From: Nocardiopsis sp. NRRL B-16309
GTDB lineage: Bacteria; Actinomycetota; Actinomycetes; Streptosporangiales; Streptosporangiaceae
DNA length: 64,000 nucleotides
Assembly: GCF_001279585.1 (NCBI RefSeq)
Contig: NZ_LGEC01000049.1
Span: 1 to 64,000 of the forward strand
Direction of reading: 5' to 3'
Shown here: one piece after another, positions 14,453-23,062 of the stretch
Layout of the letters: every line of letters starts with the position of its first letter
Position numbering within the stretch: position 1 is the first letter of the stretch
Made by a program: the position numbers and the translations under genes
The notes under the pieces: model-generated
What the model saw: only the letters and a program-made list of their open reading frames with translations
Database searches by the model: none
What the model was told of the DNA's origin: nothing

Positions 14453-15172
14453 CTAGACAGTACCTATCAGGAGCCTCAACCTCATCTTGTTACCGCATCC
14501 CTCACTCACCGTTTTGACACCCTGCACGTCCATGCACCACTGCACGGCAAACTTCGGCCATAGCTCTCCTCGCCACACCCACACGAGCGACGTCTCCTCG
14601 TCCGTGACCTGTAGCCGGATGGGATCCATGTCGACGTGGTTCCAGATGCCCTCCTGGCGCTCGACCGCCTGTAGATCCAGCTCCTTGGGACCGTTCTTCC
14701 CCTGGTAGAGCACCACTCGGATTGGCCGCATCTCTACGAAGTACTGGCTACGGGCCTGCGTCACGAAGAGGAACCGCTCAGGGGCCACCTGGAAGCAGGC
14801 AACGTCAAGACACGGCACTGCTTCCGTGATCCAGTTCGTCGTGATGAGCTTCGCCAGCTGCCGGACTCCCTTGTCGCTGTATCGGCGCACCTGCCGCTGC
14901 TCGTAGCTGTGCTCCGCACCGAACTCGTCCAGGCGCCCGAGGTGTGTTTGTTGGTCGCTGGTGAAGCCCAGCGAGGCCAACGCCGCCTTCATGCTCATGT
15001 CGGCATCTGTGCTCAGCACCTTGTGCTTGAGCGTGTTGTAGGCACTCAGAGGATCGCCGTCACCGAGCAACCCGCAGATGACAGGGCTCTGGGCCATGGT
15101 GTCAACGGTAAGCCCTGCTGCCGTCTTGCGTACGGCAAGCAGCTCGGCGCGGGCCTGTTCCTCGAGGCTCAT
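14453..15172 (-). CDS. Unrecognised 239-residue protein
   Basis: Starts MSLEEQARAELLAVRKTAAG at an ATG with AGGAGCC upstream. It is soluble, alpha-rich in the first half and beta-rich in the second (PERFLFVTQARSQYFVEMRP, ETSLVWVWRGELWP). No motif is recognised. GC content is high, like the transfer genes to its right and unlike the low-GC operon to its left, so it belongs with the element backbone. It points away from the next gene, sharing a divergent promoter region. Confidence 0.6.
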   Translation of the reverse strand: MSLEEQARAELLAVRKTAAGLTVDTMAQSPVICGLLGDGDPLSAYNTLKHKVLSTDADMSMKAALASLGFTSDQQTHLGRLDEFGAEHSYEQRQVRRYSDKGVRQLAKLITTNWITEAVPCLDVACFQVAPERFLFVTQARSQYFVEMRPIRVVLYQGKNGPKELDLQAVERQEGIWNHVDMDPIRLQVTDEETSLVWVWRGELWPKFAVQWCMDVQGVKTVSEGCGNKMRLRLLIGTV

Positions 15173-15265
15173 GTGGCTCCTGGGGATGTCACTTTCATGT
15201 CATGACCGCTGGGGGTCATCTCCCGTGGACTTGAAGTGTCAGAACCCCAACACAGGGAGCACTTC

Positions 15266-15490
15266 ATGTCGTACCCCTCAGCGAGCACCTTCGACTACCC
15301 GGCCGCTGTGAGTCCCGTGCTCAAGCTGCGTAGCAACCTCGCTACCTCCTACCTCGCGGCCGTCGATGTCCTTCGTGACCTCGAAGCCCAGCAGAACGCC
15401 ATCACGGCCGCTCGTCGTGAGCGCCTGCGGGCCGAGCTGGACGCCGTCGACGTCGTGCCGCTCACCAACCCCGCTGACCAGCGTTGGTGA
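15266..15490 (+). CDS. Small helical protein
   Basis: 74 residues starting MSYPSASTFDYPAAVSP, with CAGGGAG upstream. Residues 20-55 are a single amphipathic helix (YLAAVDVLRDLEAQQNAITA). It is the first gene before the vWA lipoprotein and probably in one transcript with it. No function known. Confidence 0.55.
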   Translation: MSYPSASTFDYPAAVSPVLKLRSNLATSYLAAVDVLRDLEAQQNAITAARRERLRAELDAVDVVPLTNPADQRW

Positions 15491-15576
15491 CGGCTTCCCT
15501 GGACCGGATGCCTTCCCGCATCCGGTCCGCCTCCCTCTCCCTGTCTCTTCTTCCTTCGCTCAAGGAGTCAGTAAGC

Positions 15577-16410
15577 ATGCAATCCAAGCTCAACCCGGTG
15601 CCGCGGCGCCGGCCTTCTCTCCGCTCGCGGATGGCGGCACCCGTCGTCGCGGGGGCAGCTGCCCTGGTGTCGTCCGCCTGCGGCCTTCTCGACGACGCCC
15701 CCGACCCCACCGTCATGGAGGAGCACCAGCAGATGCTCACCACCTGTGGTGACGCGCCGCCCGCCTCCCTGGTGCTGGTGGACGGCACCGGTTCCAGCAA
15801 CAGCGAAGCCATCACCGCCGAGCGCCTGGACGCCATCGGGCACGTTGCCCGTCAGACTGCGGTGTGCTCGGGCTACCTGCGCGTCGCCGTGTTCTCCTTT
15901 TCCAGCGCGGCGACGACCGTGCTCTACGACGGGTCACTCCAGCCGCACGGTGCGACGGGCAACGCCCGGATCCGCCGCGTGCCCGCTTTGGTGGACGAGG
16001 CCATGACCGAGATCCGCGACGGCTACGCGCCCGCCCTGGCCGAACTGCCCGGCGGGGGTAGCGACATCACGGCGCAGCTACGACTCGGTGTGGAGTGGAT
16101 CGATCAGCTGGGCGACGGCTACCGTCTCAACCTGGTGGTGCTCACCGACGGCTTCCATAACGTCGGCCACAAGCCCGGCGACGAGGTGCTCACCCCGGCC
16201 GAGGCCGAGGCTCTAGTCAATGAGACCAGCGTGCCCGACCTGGCCGGCGCTTCAGTGACGGTGGCGGGTATCGGGCGGGTGGCGGAGGAGCCGCCCAGCT
16301 CGGCCGTGGTCGAAGGGCTCGTCTTCTACTACGAGGCGCTGTGCATGCAGACGGGCGCCGAGGAGTGCATCGCTGTCACCGACTACGCCCTGGGCGGTGA
16401 ATCTGCATGA
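15577..16410 (+). CDS. von Willebrand factor A domain protein, probable lipoprotein
   Basis: 277 residues from the ATG with AAGGAG upstream. The N terminus has a basic start (RRRPSLRSR), a short hydrophobic stretch and VSSAC, a possible lipobox. A vWA domain follows, with the metal-site strand ASLVLVDGTGSSNSEA, a Thr/Asp loop (GGGSDITAQLRLGVEW) and LNLVVLTDGFHNVG. It probably sits outside the membrane and binds a partner through the metal site. Its stop overlaps the next ATG (ATGA). First of a vWA-membrane-vWA trio. Confidence 0.78.
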   Translation: MQSKLNPVPRRRPSLRSRMAAPVVAGAAALVSSACGLLDDAPDPTVMEEHQQMLTTCGDAPPASLVLVDGTGSSNSEAITAERLDAIGHVARQTAVCSGYLRVAVFSFSSAATTVLYDGSLQPHGATGNARIRRVPALVDEAMTEIRDGYAPALAELPGGGSDITAQLRLGVEWIDQLGDGYRLNLVVLTDGFHNVGHKPGDEVLTPAEAEALVNETSVPDLAGASVTVAGIGRVAEEPPSSAVVEGLVFYYEALCMQTGAEECIAVTDYALGGESA

Positions 16411-17528
16411 GGAAGCTTTTCATGGGAGCTGGTTCGCCGTTCTCTTCCGCTTCCTCGTCGGATGCGTGGACGGCTGAGGCCGATGCCGTGTCCATTCCGC
16501 GGCTGGACGAGATCGGGACGCTCACGCGGCCGACCAATATCGGGAGGACGTACGCCGAGGAGGAATACCGGGCGCTCGGTGAGGAGCAGCTGTCCTCCTG
16601 GGCGGCCGAGGGCGAGCAGGCGGCACGACCGCACGTGATGCGGGCGCGTGGCTTGGAGCGGTCGGCCACGACGACGGAGGCATTGCTCGTCCACCAGGAG
16701 GAGGCCGCTCGCCAGGCGCGTGAGGATTACCAGCAGGCGGCTCGGGTGCTCGCGCCGCATGTGCGGCGTGAGGTGGGGGCGAAGGTGCGCTACTGGGTGT
16801 GCTGGCCGCTGCTCGTGCTGGGCGACTCGGCGGGGATTCTCATGTCGGCCGTGGCCTTCGGTGATGCGCCATCGGTTGCCCTGGGTGTGGCAGTGGCGGC
16901 CGGTGTCGCCGCTGGGTGCTCGGGGCTTATCGGTTCGGAGGTCAAGCACCTCCGGAACGCCCGTGCTCGCCAGCGTGACCCCGAAACCTTGAGCGGGGAG
17001 GAATATCGCTTCCGGCGGTTGTTCTCCGGCTCGCCGGACAAGGGCTTGGGCCTGGTGGGGCTCGTCGGCGTGGTGTCGCTGCTCGTGGTGGCGCTCTTGG
17101 CCTTCGGGGTGTTCCTCCTCAGAGGGTCGCTGGAGGGTGCAGCCTCGGGCTTGACGTTCGGCTGTCTGGCGGCGGCGACGGCGCTGGCTTCCTTCGCGCT
17201 CAGTTATCACGCGGCCGATGAGGTGGCCGATGTGCTCTCCGGCTACAAGAAGCGGGCTTCGCAGGCTGAGACGCGCCTGCGGAAGCTTGCCGGTGGCAAG
17301 GCGATCCGCCAGCGGGCCGAGGCCGATGCGGCGGCGCGGTCGGTGTACGCCGAGCACGCCGCACGTGGACAGGCGGCAGCCAAGCGGGTGGAGTCGCTGA
17401 ACTGGCGCATCCAGCGGAACAACAGCCAGGTCGTCGGGCACGGGTTTCCCGCGCACGAAGCCAGGCCGATGGTCGGGCGTCGGGTGCGCGCTGGTGCCAA
17501 TGGCTATGCCGGTGAGGCGATGCGCTGA
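16407..17528 (+). CDS. Membrane protein of the vWA cassette
   Basis: 373 residues. A helical soluble region (about 1-125), then helices near 128-150 and 155-178, a charged loop with EVKHLRNARARQRDPET, helices near 213-240 and 247-270, and a cytoplasmic coiled coil (SGYKKRASQAETRLRKLAGG). Four transmembrane segments in all. No enzyme motif. Coupled at both ends to vWA genes (ATGA before, TGATG after), so the three products likely form one complex at the membrane. Its part in conjugation or surface exclusion is speculation. Confidence 0.65.
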   Translation: MRKLFMGAGSPFSSASSSDAWTAEADAVSIPRLDEIGTLTRPTNIGRTYAEEEYRALGEEQLSSWAAEGEQAARPHVMRARGLERSATTTEALLVHQEEAARQAREDYQQAARVLAPHVRREVGAKVRYWVCWPLLVLGDSAGILMSAVAFGDAPSVALGVAVAAGVAAGCSGLIGSEVKHLRNARARQRDPETLSGEEYRFRRLFSGSPDKGLGLVGLVGVVSLLVVALLAFGVFLLRGSLEGAASGLTFGCLAAATALASFALSYHAADEVADVLSGYKKRASQAETRLRKLAGGKAIRQRAEADAAARSVYAEHAARGQAAAKRVESLNWRIQRNNSQVVGHGFPAHEARPMVGRRVRAGANGYAGEAMR

Positions 17529-18220
17529 TGTTGCTCCCCAGTGCTTTGAGGCCGGATCAGTTGCTCGGGCCGGCACCCGCGGGCGAAGGCGATCGTTCCC
17601 CCGCCCCCAAGTTCCGGATCGGGTCGCCGGGCGCCCCGTCGCTGGTGCCAACGCTGACTATCGCTGTCTTCGACAACAGCGGCAGTGTCGTCTCACCGAC
17701 TGGCACAGACCCCTTGAGTAACCGCTTTGCCGAGGTAGAGCACGCCTTCCGTGCGGTGGCGCGTCGAGCGGCACAGCACGAACTCGGGGCGGTGCTGCAC
17801 TTCGACTCACCGTGTGGTGGCGATGTCCAGCCGACGCCGATCAGTCGGCGGGGGATGGCGTCGCTGCGCTCGGGGCTGGCGGTGCCCTCGGATGGGGCGG
17901 GCAGTAGCTGTCTGCTGCCGAGCCTCCGTCAGACCGTGCGCTTGGCCGAAGGGCGCCCCGAGCACGCAACCACGCTGGTGGTGCTCTCTGACTTCCTGCT
18001 CATGGACAGCGATCCGGCCGCGGCGTTGACTGAGCTGGCCGAGTTTCCGGGCGATGTACATGCCGTAGTGCTCGGCTCCTGGGTGGACACGGACGCCTTC
18101 GATTCGCGCATCACGGTGACACCCATTGAGCGCGACGATCCGCCTGGTGCGGTAGCGCGGGCGTTGTTCCGCAGCCTGGTCGCCCGGCGGCCGGGGAGCT
18201 CGGTCGCTGACCCCAGATAG
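17528..18220 (+). CDS. Cytoplasmic vWA-like protein
   Basis: 230 residues without signal peptide. The vWA fold is seen in TLTIAVFDNSGSVVSPTGTD (metal site DNSGS), GAGSSCLLPSLRQT (Thr/Ser loop), ATTLVVLSDFLLMDSDP and DVHAVVLGSW. It differs from the exported vWA protein of the same operon and likely acts on the inner side. Last gene before the second copy of the shared upstream module. Confidence 0.72.
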   Translation: MLLPSALRPDQLLGPAPAGEGDRSPAPKFRIGSPGAPSLVPTLTIAVFDNSGSVVSPTGTDPLSNRFAEVEHAFRAVARRAAQHELGAVLHFDSPCGGDVQPTPISRRGMASLRSGLAVPSDGAGSSCLLPSLRQTVRLAEGRPEHATTLVVLSDFLLMDSDPAAALTELAEFPGDVHAVVLGSWVDTDAFDSRITVTPIERDDPPGAVARALFRSLVARRPGSSVADPR

Positions 18221-18238
18221 CTCTTACTCAGTGCCCGA

Positions 18239-18259
18239 TGCTGCGTATTCCACAACAGG
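18239..18259 (+). repeat. 21-base repeat, copy 2 (shared upstream module)
   Basis: Identical over 21 bases to 9947-9967. It lies 43 bases before the inverted repeats that precede the MT-A70 methylase gene. Confidence 0.7.
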
Positions 18260-18301
18260 TTTCTTTACAGCAGCGGACCTTGAGGAGCAATCCCTCTAAC
18301 A

Positions 18302-18374
18302 GAGAGGTGTGGGGCTGTGTTCGCTCGGACTATCGGGCGAATGTTCGCCCGAACAGACGGTTTCCACACCTCTC
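18302..18374 (+). promoter_or_regulatory. Nested inverted repeats upstream of the methylase gene
   Basis: Outer arms GAGAGGTGTGG (18302-18312) and CCACACCTCTC (18364-18374). Inside is TCGGGCGAA-TG-TTCGCCCGA (18333-18352), a near-perfect palindrome, and GTGTTCG like that at 10025-10032. CATAAC follows. The plan mirrors the module at 9947-10100, so both operons are probably controlled by one island regulator. Confidence 0.55.
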
Positions 18375-18446
18375 CCCATCCGTCATAACTACGCCTGTAC
18401 CCGGCAAGCCAAAAAACGATGTTGGGACAGAAAGGAGGAATCTTTG

Positions 18447-19058
18447 ATGACCATAAACCATCCCCAACCAGCCCGGCCTCCCAACACGGTGCCCGAGCGG
18501 TTTCGCACCATCCTGGCCGACCCCCCGTGGAATATCCAGCAGCAAGGTGCTAAGGGGGCTGGACAGCACTACCAACTCATGAGTCTGGAGCGCATCAAGG
18601 CAATGCCCGTGGCCGACCTGGCCGAGGAAGACGCGCACCTCTACTTGTGGACGACTAACGCCACTATCCGCGAGGGCTACGAGGTGGCTAAAGCCTGGGG
18701 CTTCACCGTTCGCAGCCCACTCACGTGGGTGAAGTTCCGGCTCGGGCTGGGGCATTGGCTGCGTAACAGCACCGAACACCTGCTGTTCGCCACGCGCGGC
18801 ACGGCACCGGTGCAGTTCCGGTCGCAACCGACCTGGATAGTGGCACCGGCGCAGGAGCACAGCCACAAGCCCGAAGAGCAGTTCCCCATGATCGAACGGC
18901 TCTCCCCTGGGCCGTATCTGGAGCTGTTCGCCCGTAGGCGCCCGCCGAGCAACGCGCCGTGGTTCGTCTGGGGCAACGAGGTCGACAGCGACCTCACCAT
19001 TCCCGGCTACCCGGTTCCGAGTGACCACCGCCGTGGCCACGGCGGTGAGCCGCGGTGA
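18447..19058 (+). CDS. MT-A70 family adenine methyltransferase
   Basis: 203 residues from the ATG with AAAGGAGGA upstream. TILADPPWNIQQQG holds the catalytic DPPW, followed by YLWTTNATIREGYEVAKAWG, PLTWVKFRLGLGHWLRNSTE and SPGPYLELFARR, all typical of MT-A70 enzymes that make N6-methyladenine. Such genes are frequent on actinomycete elements and phages, where they can protect DNA from restriction. The stop overlaps the next start (GTGA). It stands under the shared module. Confidence 0.92.
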   Translation: MTINHPQPARPPNTVPERFRTILADPPWNIQQQGAKGAGQHYQLMSLERIKAMPVADLAEEDAHLYLWTTNATIREGYEVAKAWGFTVRSPLTWVKFRLGLGHWLRNSTEHLLFATRGTAPVQFRSQPTWIVAPAQEHSHKPEEQFPMIERLSPGPYLELFARRRPPSNAPWFVWGNEVDSDLTIPGYPVPSDHRRGHGGEPR

Positions 19059-19261
19059 GCGACGACGGGCCGAGCCCTTTCAAGAATCCCGTCCAGTGGT
19101 TCTTCCGCTCCAGCCTGCTCGTCCTGGTGGCCATGCTGGCGCTGACCTACGCGGTGGATCTGCTGCGCGACCTGCTGCCGTGGCTGGTCGGTATCGCGCT
19201 CGTCGTTGGTGCGGGCTGGGCGGTCATCGCCATCATCCGGTGGCGGCGCTCCCGGTGGTAA
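19055..19261 (+). CDS. Small two-helix membrane protein
   Basis: 68 residues from a GTG overlapping the methylase stop. Helices near 18-38 (SLLVLVAMLALTYAVDLL) and 42-60 (WLVGIALVVGAGWAVIAI), basic C terminus RWRRSRW. Probably translated by coupling. Small membrane proteins ahead of a transfer ATPase are common in conjugative elements; a role in DNA transfer is inferred from place only. Confidence 0.7.
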   Translation: MSDDGPSPFKNPVQWFFRSSLLVLVAMLALTYAVDLLRDLLPWLVGIALVVGAGWAVIAIIRWRRSRW

Positions 19262-19318
19262 GCACGAGCGAAATCAGCAAATAACAGAGGTAGCGCGTTG
19301 TGGAATGAACATTTTACC

Positions 19319-19382
19319 TTGACGCGCAAACAGAAATGTTTAATAACTAGAGCCGAACGTTGGTGTTTAATTTTTTAAACAC
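19319..19382 (+). promoter_or_regulatory. Promoter and operator before the transfer ATPase operon
   Basis: TTGACG (19319-19324) and TAATAA (19341-19346) are spaced 16 bases apart. Downstream lies an exact inverted repeat, GTGTTTAA (19363-19370), TTTT, TTAAACAC (19375-19382), which could be a repressor site or a weak attenuator. The AT-rich sequence differs sharply from its neighbours. Confidence 0.45.
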
Positions 19383-19410
19383 TGGCACTCGTAGAGGAAG
19401 GAGTGACCCT

Positions 19411-19656
19411 ATGCCGAAACGAAAGAAAAACACGAATCAGCGGCGCCAAAAGCATGAGCAGCGATTCGTCGTACGTGGTGAGCGCCGCGATCCGCCAGAC
19501 ATGCGCAAGCTGGGCCGAGCCCTGCTCAGTCTCGCCCAGGCGGAGGCCGAACGGCAGGCGCAAGCAGAACACGCTGCCAAGCAAGCGACAACGGATGAGG
19601 AGAAGAACGCCTCGTCTTCAGACGGAGGTGATCAGGATGCTCAGCGCGGCAGCTAA
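19411..19656 (+). CDS. Small basic protein before the transfer ATPase
   Basis: 81 residues starting MPKRKKNTNQRRQKHEQRF, with GAGGAAGGAG upstream. Very basic N terminus, then a helix (LGRALLSLAQAEAERQAQAE) and an acidic tail. It overlaps the start of the ATPase gene by 20 bases, so the two are coupled. The basic start could bind DNA. No family recognised. Confidence 0.6.
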   Translation: MPKRKKNTNQRRQKHEQRFVVRGERRDPPDMRKLGRALLSLAQAEAERQAQAEHAAKQATTDEEKNASSSDGGDQDAQRGS

Positions 19657-21859
19657 GCGACCCTCTCTCACCTTCAAGGCGCTACACCTGCCCCGTCCGC
19701 TCGACGTGGCGACCGTCGGCACGCTCCTGGAACGGGTAGCGGCCGAACCCGGTCTGTCCCCCGTCGTCCTGGAGGCACGCGCCGACGCCGCTGGGGTGCG
19801 GCACGTTATCGGGGGGCGTGCATCGGACCTGCCGCGGCTGCGCCAGCTGTTCGAGGATCTACTGCCCGGCGCAGCGCTGGTAGCGCCGAAGGCCGGTGGC
19901 TCTCCTCTCCGGCCAGAGATGGTGGCAGCAGCCCGGCTGAGACTGCGGCCCTCGGGGATACCGCTGAGGTCGGATGCGGCCGAGGCAACCACGCGAGCGC
20001 TGTTGTCTGCTCTCGCCGTGCGGCTGGGCAGCGATGAAGCCATCGCTGTACAAGTGGTAATCGGCCCCCGCCGATCGCCGCGCCTGGTGCCGAGCGACAT
20101 GCCGGATCCGCAGACGTCGGTGTGGCAGTTGCTTACCAAGGGCACCCGTCCGGCTGACACTGAACTGCGTTCCCGTCTCAAGGAGCGGCTTGGGCAAGTC
20201 GGCTTGTCGGCCACGATCCGGTTCGGTGCGACCAGTTCCTCCCCCGAACGGCGGCGATTCTTCATCCTGAGTGTGCTCGGGGCGCTCACCACAGCCCAGG
20301 GGCCAGGCGTGCGCCTGGAGCTGGTGCGCGAACCGGCTTCCCGCCTCAACCAGGCGCGGACCCCGCGCTTGTGGCCGCTGTCGCTCGGGGTGTCCGAGCT
20401 GGTGGGCTTGCTGGCCTGGCCGCTTGGTGAGGGCGAGCTGCCCGGTCTGCCGCCACTGCATCCGAAACCGCTGCGCGCAGCGGCGCACGTACACAGCGGC
20501 TCGCGCGTTTTCGCGCGCAGTGCGGCACCTGGTGATGAGCGGGTAGTCGGTGTCTCCGCCCAGGACCAGACATTTCACACCATCGCCTACGGGCCGAGTG
20601 GATCGGGGAAGTCGAATGCGCTGCTGCATCTGGCGCTGGCCGATGCCGAGGCCGGACGGCCGGTGGTGTTGCTGGATCCCAAACGGCAGTTGATCGATGA
20701 CTTCCTGGCGCGACTGCCGGAACACCGTGTGGGCGATGTGGTGGAGCTGAACGCCGCCGACGCCTCGCCGGTCGGTTTCAACCCGCTGGATGTCTCTGGG
20801 CGCGATCCGGACGTCGTCGTTGACGGCATCCTCGCTGTCTTTCAGGCTGTTTTCGCTGACGGCTGGGGGCCACGGACGGCGGACATCTTCTCGGCGGGAT
20901 TGCGCACGTTGGCGCGGGCCAGTCGCCCGGAGGCACCGGCCACGTTGGTCGATCTGCTGCGCCTGTTCACCGATGCCGCCTTCCGTCGTTCGTACGTGGG
21001 ACGGCTCCAAGGTGATGTCGCCCTGGCGGGTTTTTGGGCTTGGTATGAGGATCAGTCTCCAGCGTCGCAGGCGGCGGCCATCGCCCCGCCGCTGAACAAG
21101 CTGCGCCAGTTCCTTCTCCGGCCCGCCCTGATCCAGATGCTCGACCAGCGAGCCGATGCCTTCCGCCTGCGTGACGTCTTCAAGGGCAACAAGGTCGTGT
21201 TGGTACCCCTCAATGAGGCGCTTATCGGGCCGGGAACGGCTTCACTGCTGGGCAGCCTGATCATCGCCGAGGTGTGGCAGGCGACCCAGGAGCGAGCTGG
21301 TGAAGCCGACGCCAACACGCGACCGGGTGTGGTGTACATCGACGAGGCCCCCAGATTCCTCAACCTCCCCGTATCCCTGGCCGACGCCTTGGCGGTATCG
21401 CGCTCGCTCGGGGTGGGCTGGTTCCTGGCCTCGCAGTTCCGCGAACAGTTCCCACCCACTCTCAAGAGCGCGGTGGACATCAACGCGCGGAGCAAGATCC
21501 AGTTCGCCACCGAGTATGACGATGCCCAGGCGGCGGCCAAGCTGGCACCTGCCTTGAGCGTCGAGGACTTCATCGCCCTGCCACGCTTTACCGCCTACGC
21601 CAACCTCGTCGCTGACGGTGCGCCCTCGGGCTGGGCGCTGGTGAAGACCTTGCCGCCCACTCCAACCGTGCACAATCCGGAAGCGATGCGGGCGCGGGTG
21701 CGAGCCAACTATGCCGTGCCGACTGAACCACCTTCAGCCGAAACCCCCTCCCCGGAAGAGTCGCAGGAAGCCGATGGCGGGGCGCCGCCGCGCGCTGCGC
21801 ACGAGGAGCCACAGGGCGAGCAGATCGGGCGCAAGCGACGCCGGAGGGGCAAGCGATGA
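19637..21859 (+). CDS. TraD/VirD4-like DNA-transfer ATPase
   Basis: 740 residues from the ATG with GGAGGTGATC upstream. After about 315 residues without clear domain, Walker A is TIAYGPSGSGKSNALLH (near 318), then PVVLLDPKRQLIDDFLARL, and Walker B GVVYIDEAPRFLNLP (near 565), followed by SRSLGVGWFLASQFREQFP, the helicase-like region of VirD4/TraD/HerA-type ATPases. The N-terminal region lacks obvious membrane helices, so it may work as a soluble coupling ATPase. The C terminus is basic (GRKRRRRGKR). It is the main evidence that the island can transfer itself. Confidence 0.85.
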   Translation: MLSAAAKRPSLTFKALHLPRPLDVATVGTLLERVAAEPGLSPVVLEARADAAGVRHVIGGRASDLPRLRQLFEDLLPGAALVAPKAGGSPLRPEMVAAARLRLRPSGIPLRSDAAEATTRALLSALAVRLGSDEAIAVQVVIGPRRSPRLVPSDMPDPQTSVWQLLTKGTRPADTELRSRLKERLGQVGLSATIRFGATSSSPERRRFFILSVLGALTTAQGPGVRLELVREPASRLNQARTPRLWPLSLGVSELVGLLAWPLGEGELPGLPPLHPKPLRAAAHVHSGSRVFARSAAPGDERVVGVSAQDQTFHTIAYGPSGSGKSNALLHLALADAEAGRPVVLLDPKRQLIDDFLARLPEHRVGDVVELNAADASPVGFNPLDVSGRDPDVVVDGILAVFQAVFADGWGPRTADIFSAGLRTLARASRPEAPATLVDLLRLFTDAAFRRSYVGRLQGDVALAGFWAWYEDQSPASQAAAIAPPLNKLRQFLLRPALIQMLDQRADAFRLRDVFKGNKVVLVPLNEALIGPGTASLLGSLIIAEVWQATQERAGEADANTRPGVVYIDEAPRFLNLPVSLADALAVSRSLGVGWFLASQFREQFPPTLKSAVDINARSKIQFATEYDDAQAAAKLAPALSVEDFIALPRFTAYANLVADGAPSGWALVKTLPPTPTVHNPEAMRARVRANYAVPTEPPSAETPSPEESQEADGGAPPRAAHEEPQGEQIGRKRRRRGKR

Positions 21860-21992
21860 GCTGTTCACATCTCCCCCACAACAGAGAGGCCGCCCGTTGC
21901 TTCGCCCCTCTATCCGCCCGTGTCTTCACGTCGAGCACAGATTTTCGTTTGCCGTGGTCACTGCCGCTGTCGTGGCCCTTCCGGGATGGGAC

Positions 21993-22013
21993 TGACCGGC
22001 ATTCTGCCGGTCA
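21993..22013. terminator. Short hairpin between ATPase and replication-relaxation genes
   Basis: Arms TGACCGGC (21993-22000) and GCCGGTCA (22006-22013), five-base loop. It could end or reduce transcription before the next gene, or be a protein site. Confidence 0.4.
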
Positions 22014-22076
22014 CCGTGGCCGACTGCTCGGCTCCCGCCTCGCGTACAGACCTGAATGCATACGAAGGAGGTTCCT

Positions 22077-22943
22077 ATGACCAGAGACAACGTTGCCGAT
22101 CTGCTGCTGTCACTGTCCGACCGTGACCGGGCGGTGCTGGAGTCGCTGCGTGAGCTGCGCCTACTGACGACCGCGCTGCTGCGGCGGTTGCACTTCATCC
22201 ACCACCCCGAGGAGGCTGACGACGACAGCGAGGGCGCAGGCAGGACGCACGCCACCGAAGCGGCGGCGGCCGTGGCGGCAATGCGGGTGCTGGGCCGGTT
22301 GGAACGGCACGGCTTGGTCGCCCGGCTGACACGACGCATCGGGGGTGTACGGGCTGGCTCCTCCGGAATCGTGTGGCAGCTCGGGGCTACGGGTGAACGG
22401 CTGCTGCGGGTGATCCACGGCGATCCGAAGCGTAAGCGCTACCTGGAGCCTTCTCGCGGCTTCGTTGACCACACGTTGGCAGTGGCCGAGATCGCCGTGC
22501 GACTGCGCGAATCGGAGCGTCAGGGTGCGGTGGAACTGCTCGACCTGGAGGCCGAGCCCACTGCCTGGCGCTCCTTCGTGGCACCCCACGGGGCGCGGTC
22601 GTGGCTAAAACCCGACCTGTTCGCCATCACGGCCAGCGGTGACTTTGAGGACCACTGGTTTCTCGAGGTGGACCGGGGCACGGAGCATCCGTCGACGGTC
22701 ATGCGCAAGGCACACGTGTATGAGCGCTACGCCGCCAGCGGCGGCCACCAAGCTGAGCACGGGCTGTTCCCAGCGGTGGTGTGGGTGGTGCCGGATCACA
22801 ACCGGAAGAAGGCGCTCAAGGCCGCCTTGGCCGCTGAGCGGCGGCTGACGCCCGAGCGGTACCGGGTGGTGACCGAAGCCGAGTTCGACGCCCTGGTGGT
22901 TGGCGAGGCAACTGCCCAGACCCAGGAGGCAAAAGTCGAATAG
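22077..22943 (+). CDS. Replication-relaxation family protein
   Basis: 288 residues from the ATG with AAGGAGG upstream. A winged-helix-like N-terminal part (DRDRAVLESLRELRLLTTAL ... RLERHGLVARLTRRIGG) is followed by VDHTLAVAEIAVRL, a long spacer, LKPDLFAITASGDFEDHWFL and EVDRGTEHPSTVMRKAHVYE, the pattern of the Replic_Relax family. Members are encoded beside transfer ATPases on actinobacterial elements and are thought to help start replication or relax DNA. No relaxase with a His motif was found elsewhere in the window. Confidence 0.85.
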   Translation: MTRDNVADLLLSLSDRDRAVLESLRELRLLTTALLRRLHFIHHPEEADDDSEGAGRTHATEAAAAVAAMRVLGRLERHGLVARLTRRIGGVRAGSSGIVWQLGATGERLLRVIHGDPKRKRYLEPSRGFVDHTLAVAEIAVRLRESERQGAVELLDLEAEPTAWRSFVAPHGARSWLKPDLFAITASGDFEDHWFLEVDRGTEHPSTVMRKAHVYERYAASGGHQAEHGLFPAVVWVVPDHNRKKALKAALAAERRLTPERYRVVTEAEFDALVVGEATAQTQEAKVE

Positions 22944-23030
22944 GTTTATCCATCGGCGAATGCCACATTTCAGACATTACTTTCCGTGGCTATTTAGCTA
23001 CGCTAGGAATTTAGGCAATTCGGAGGTAAA

Positions 23031-23045
23031 ATGGGTCGTACATAA
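23031..23045 (+). CDS. Five-codon leader-like reading frame
   Basis: ATG GGT CGT ACA TAA with GGAGGT four bases upstream (23022-23027). It ends 17 bases before the XRE gene, which has its own GGAGGT. A minimal frame with a perfect ribosome site may set translation of the following gene or may be fortuitous. Confidence 0.25.
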   Translation: MGRT

Positions 23046-23062
23046 CGGAGGTCTAGAGAAAC

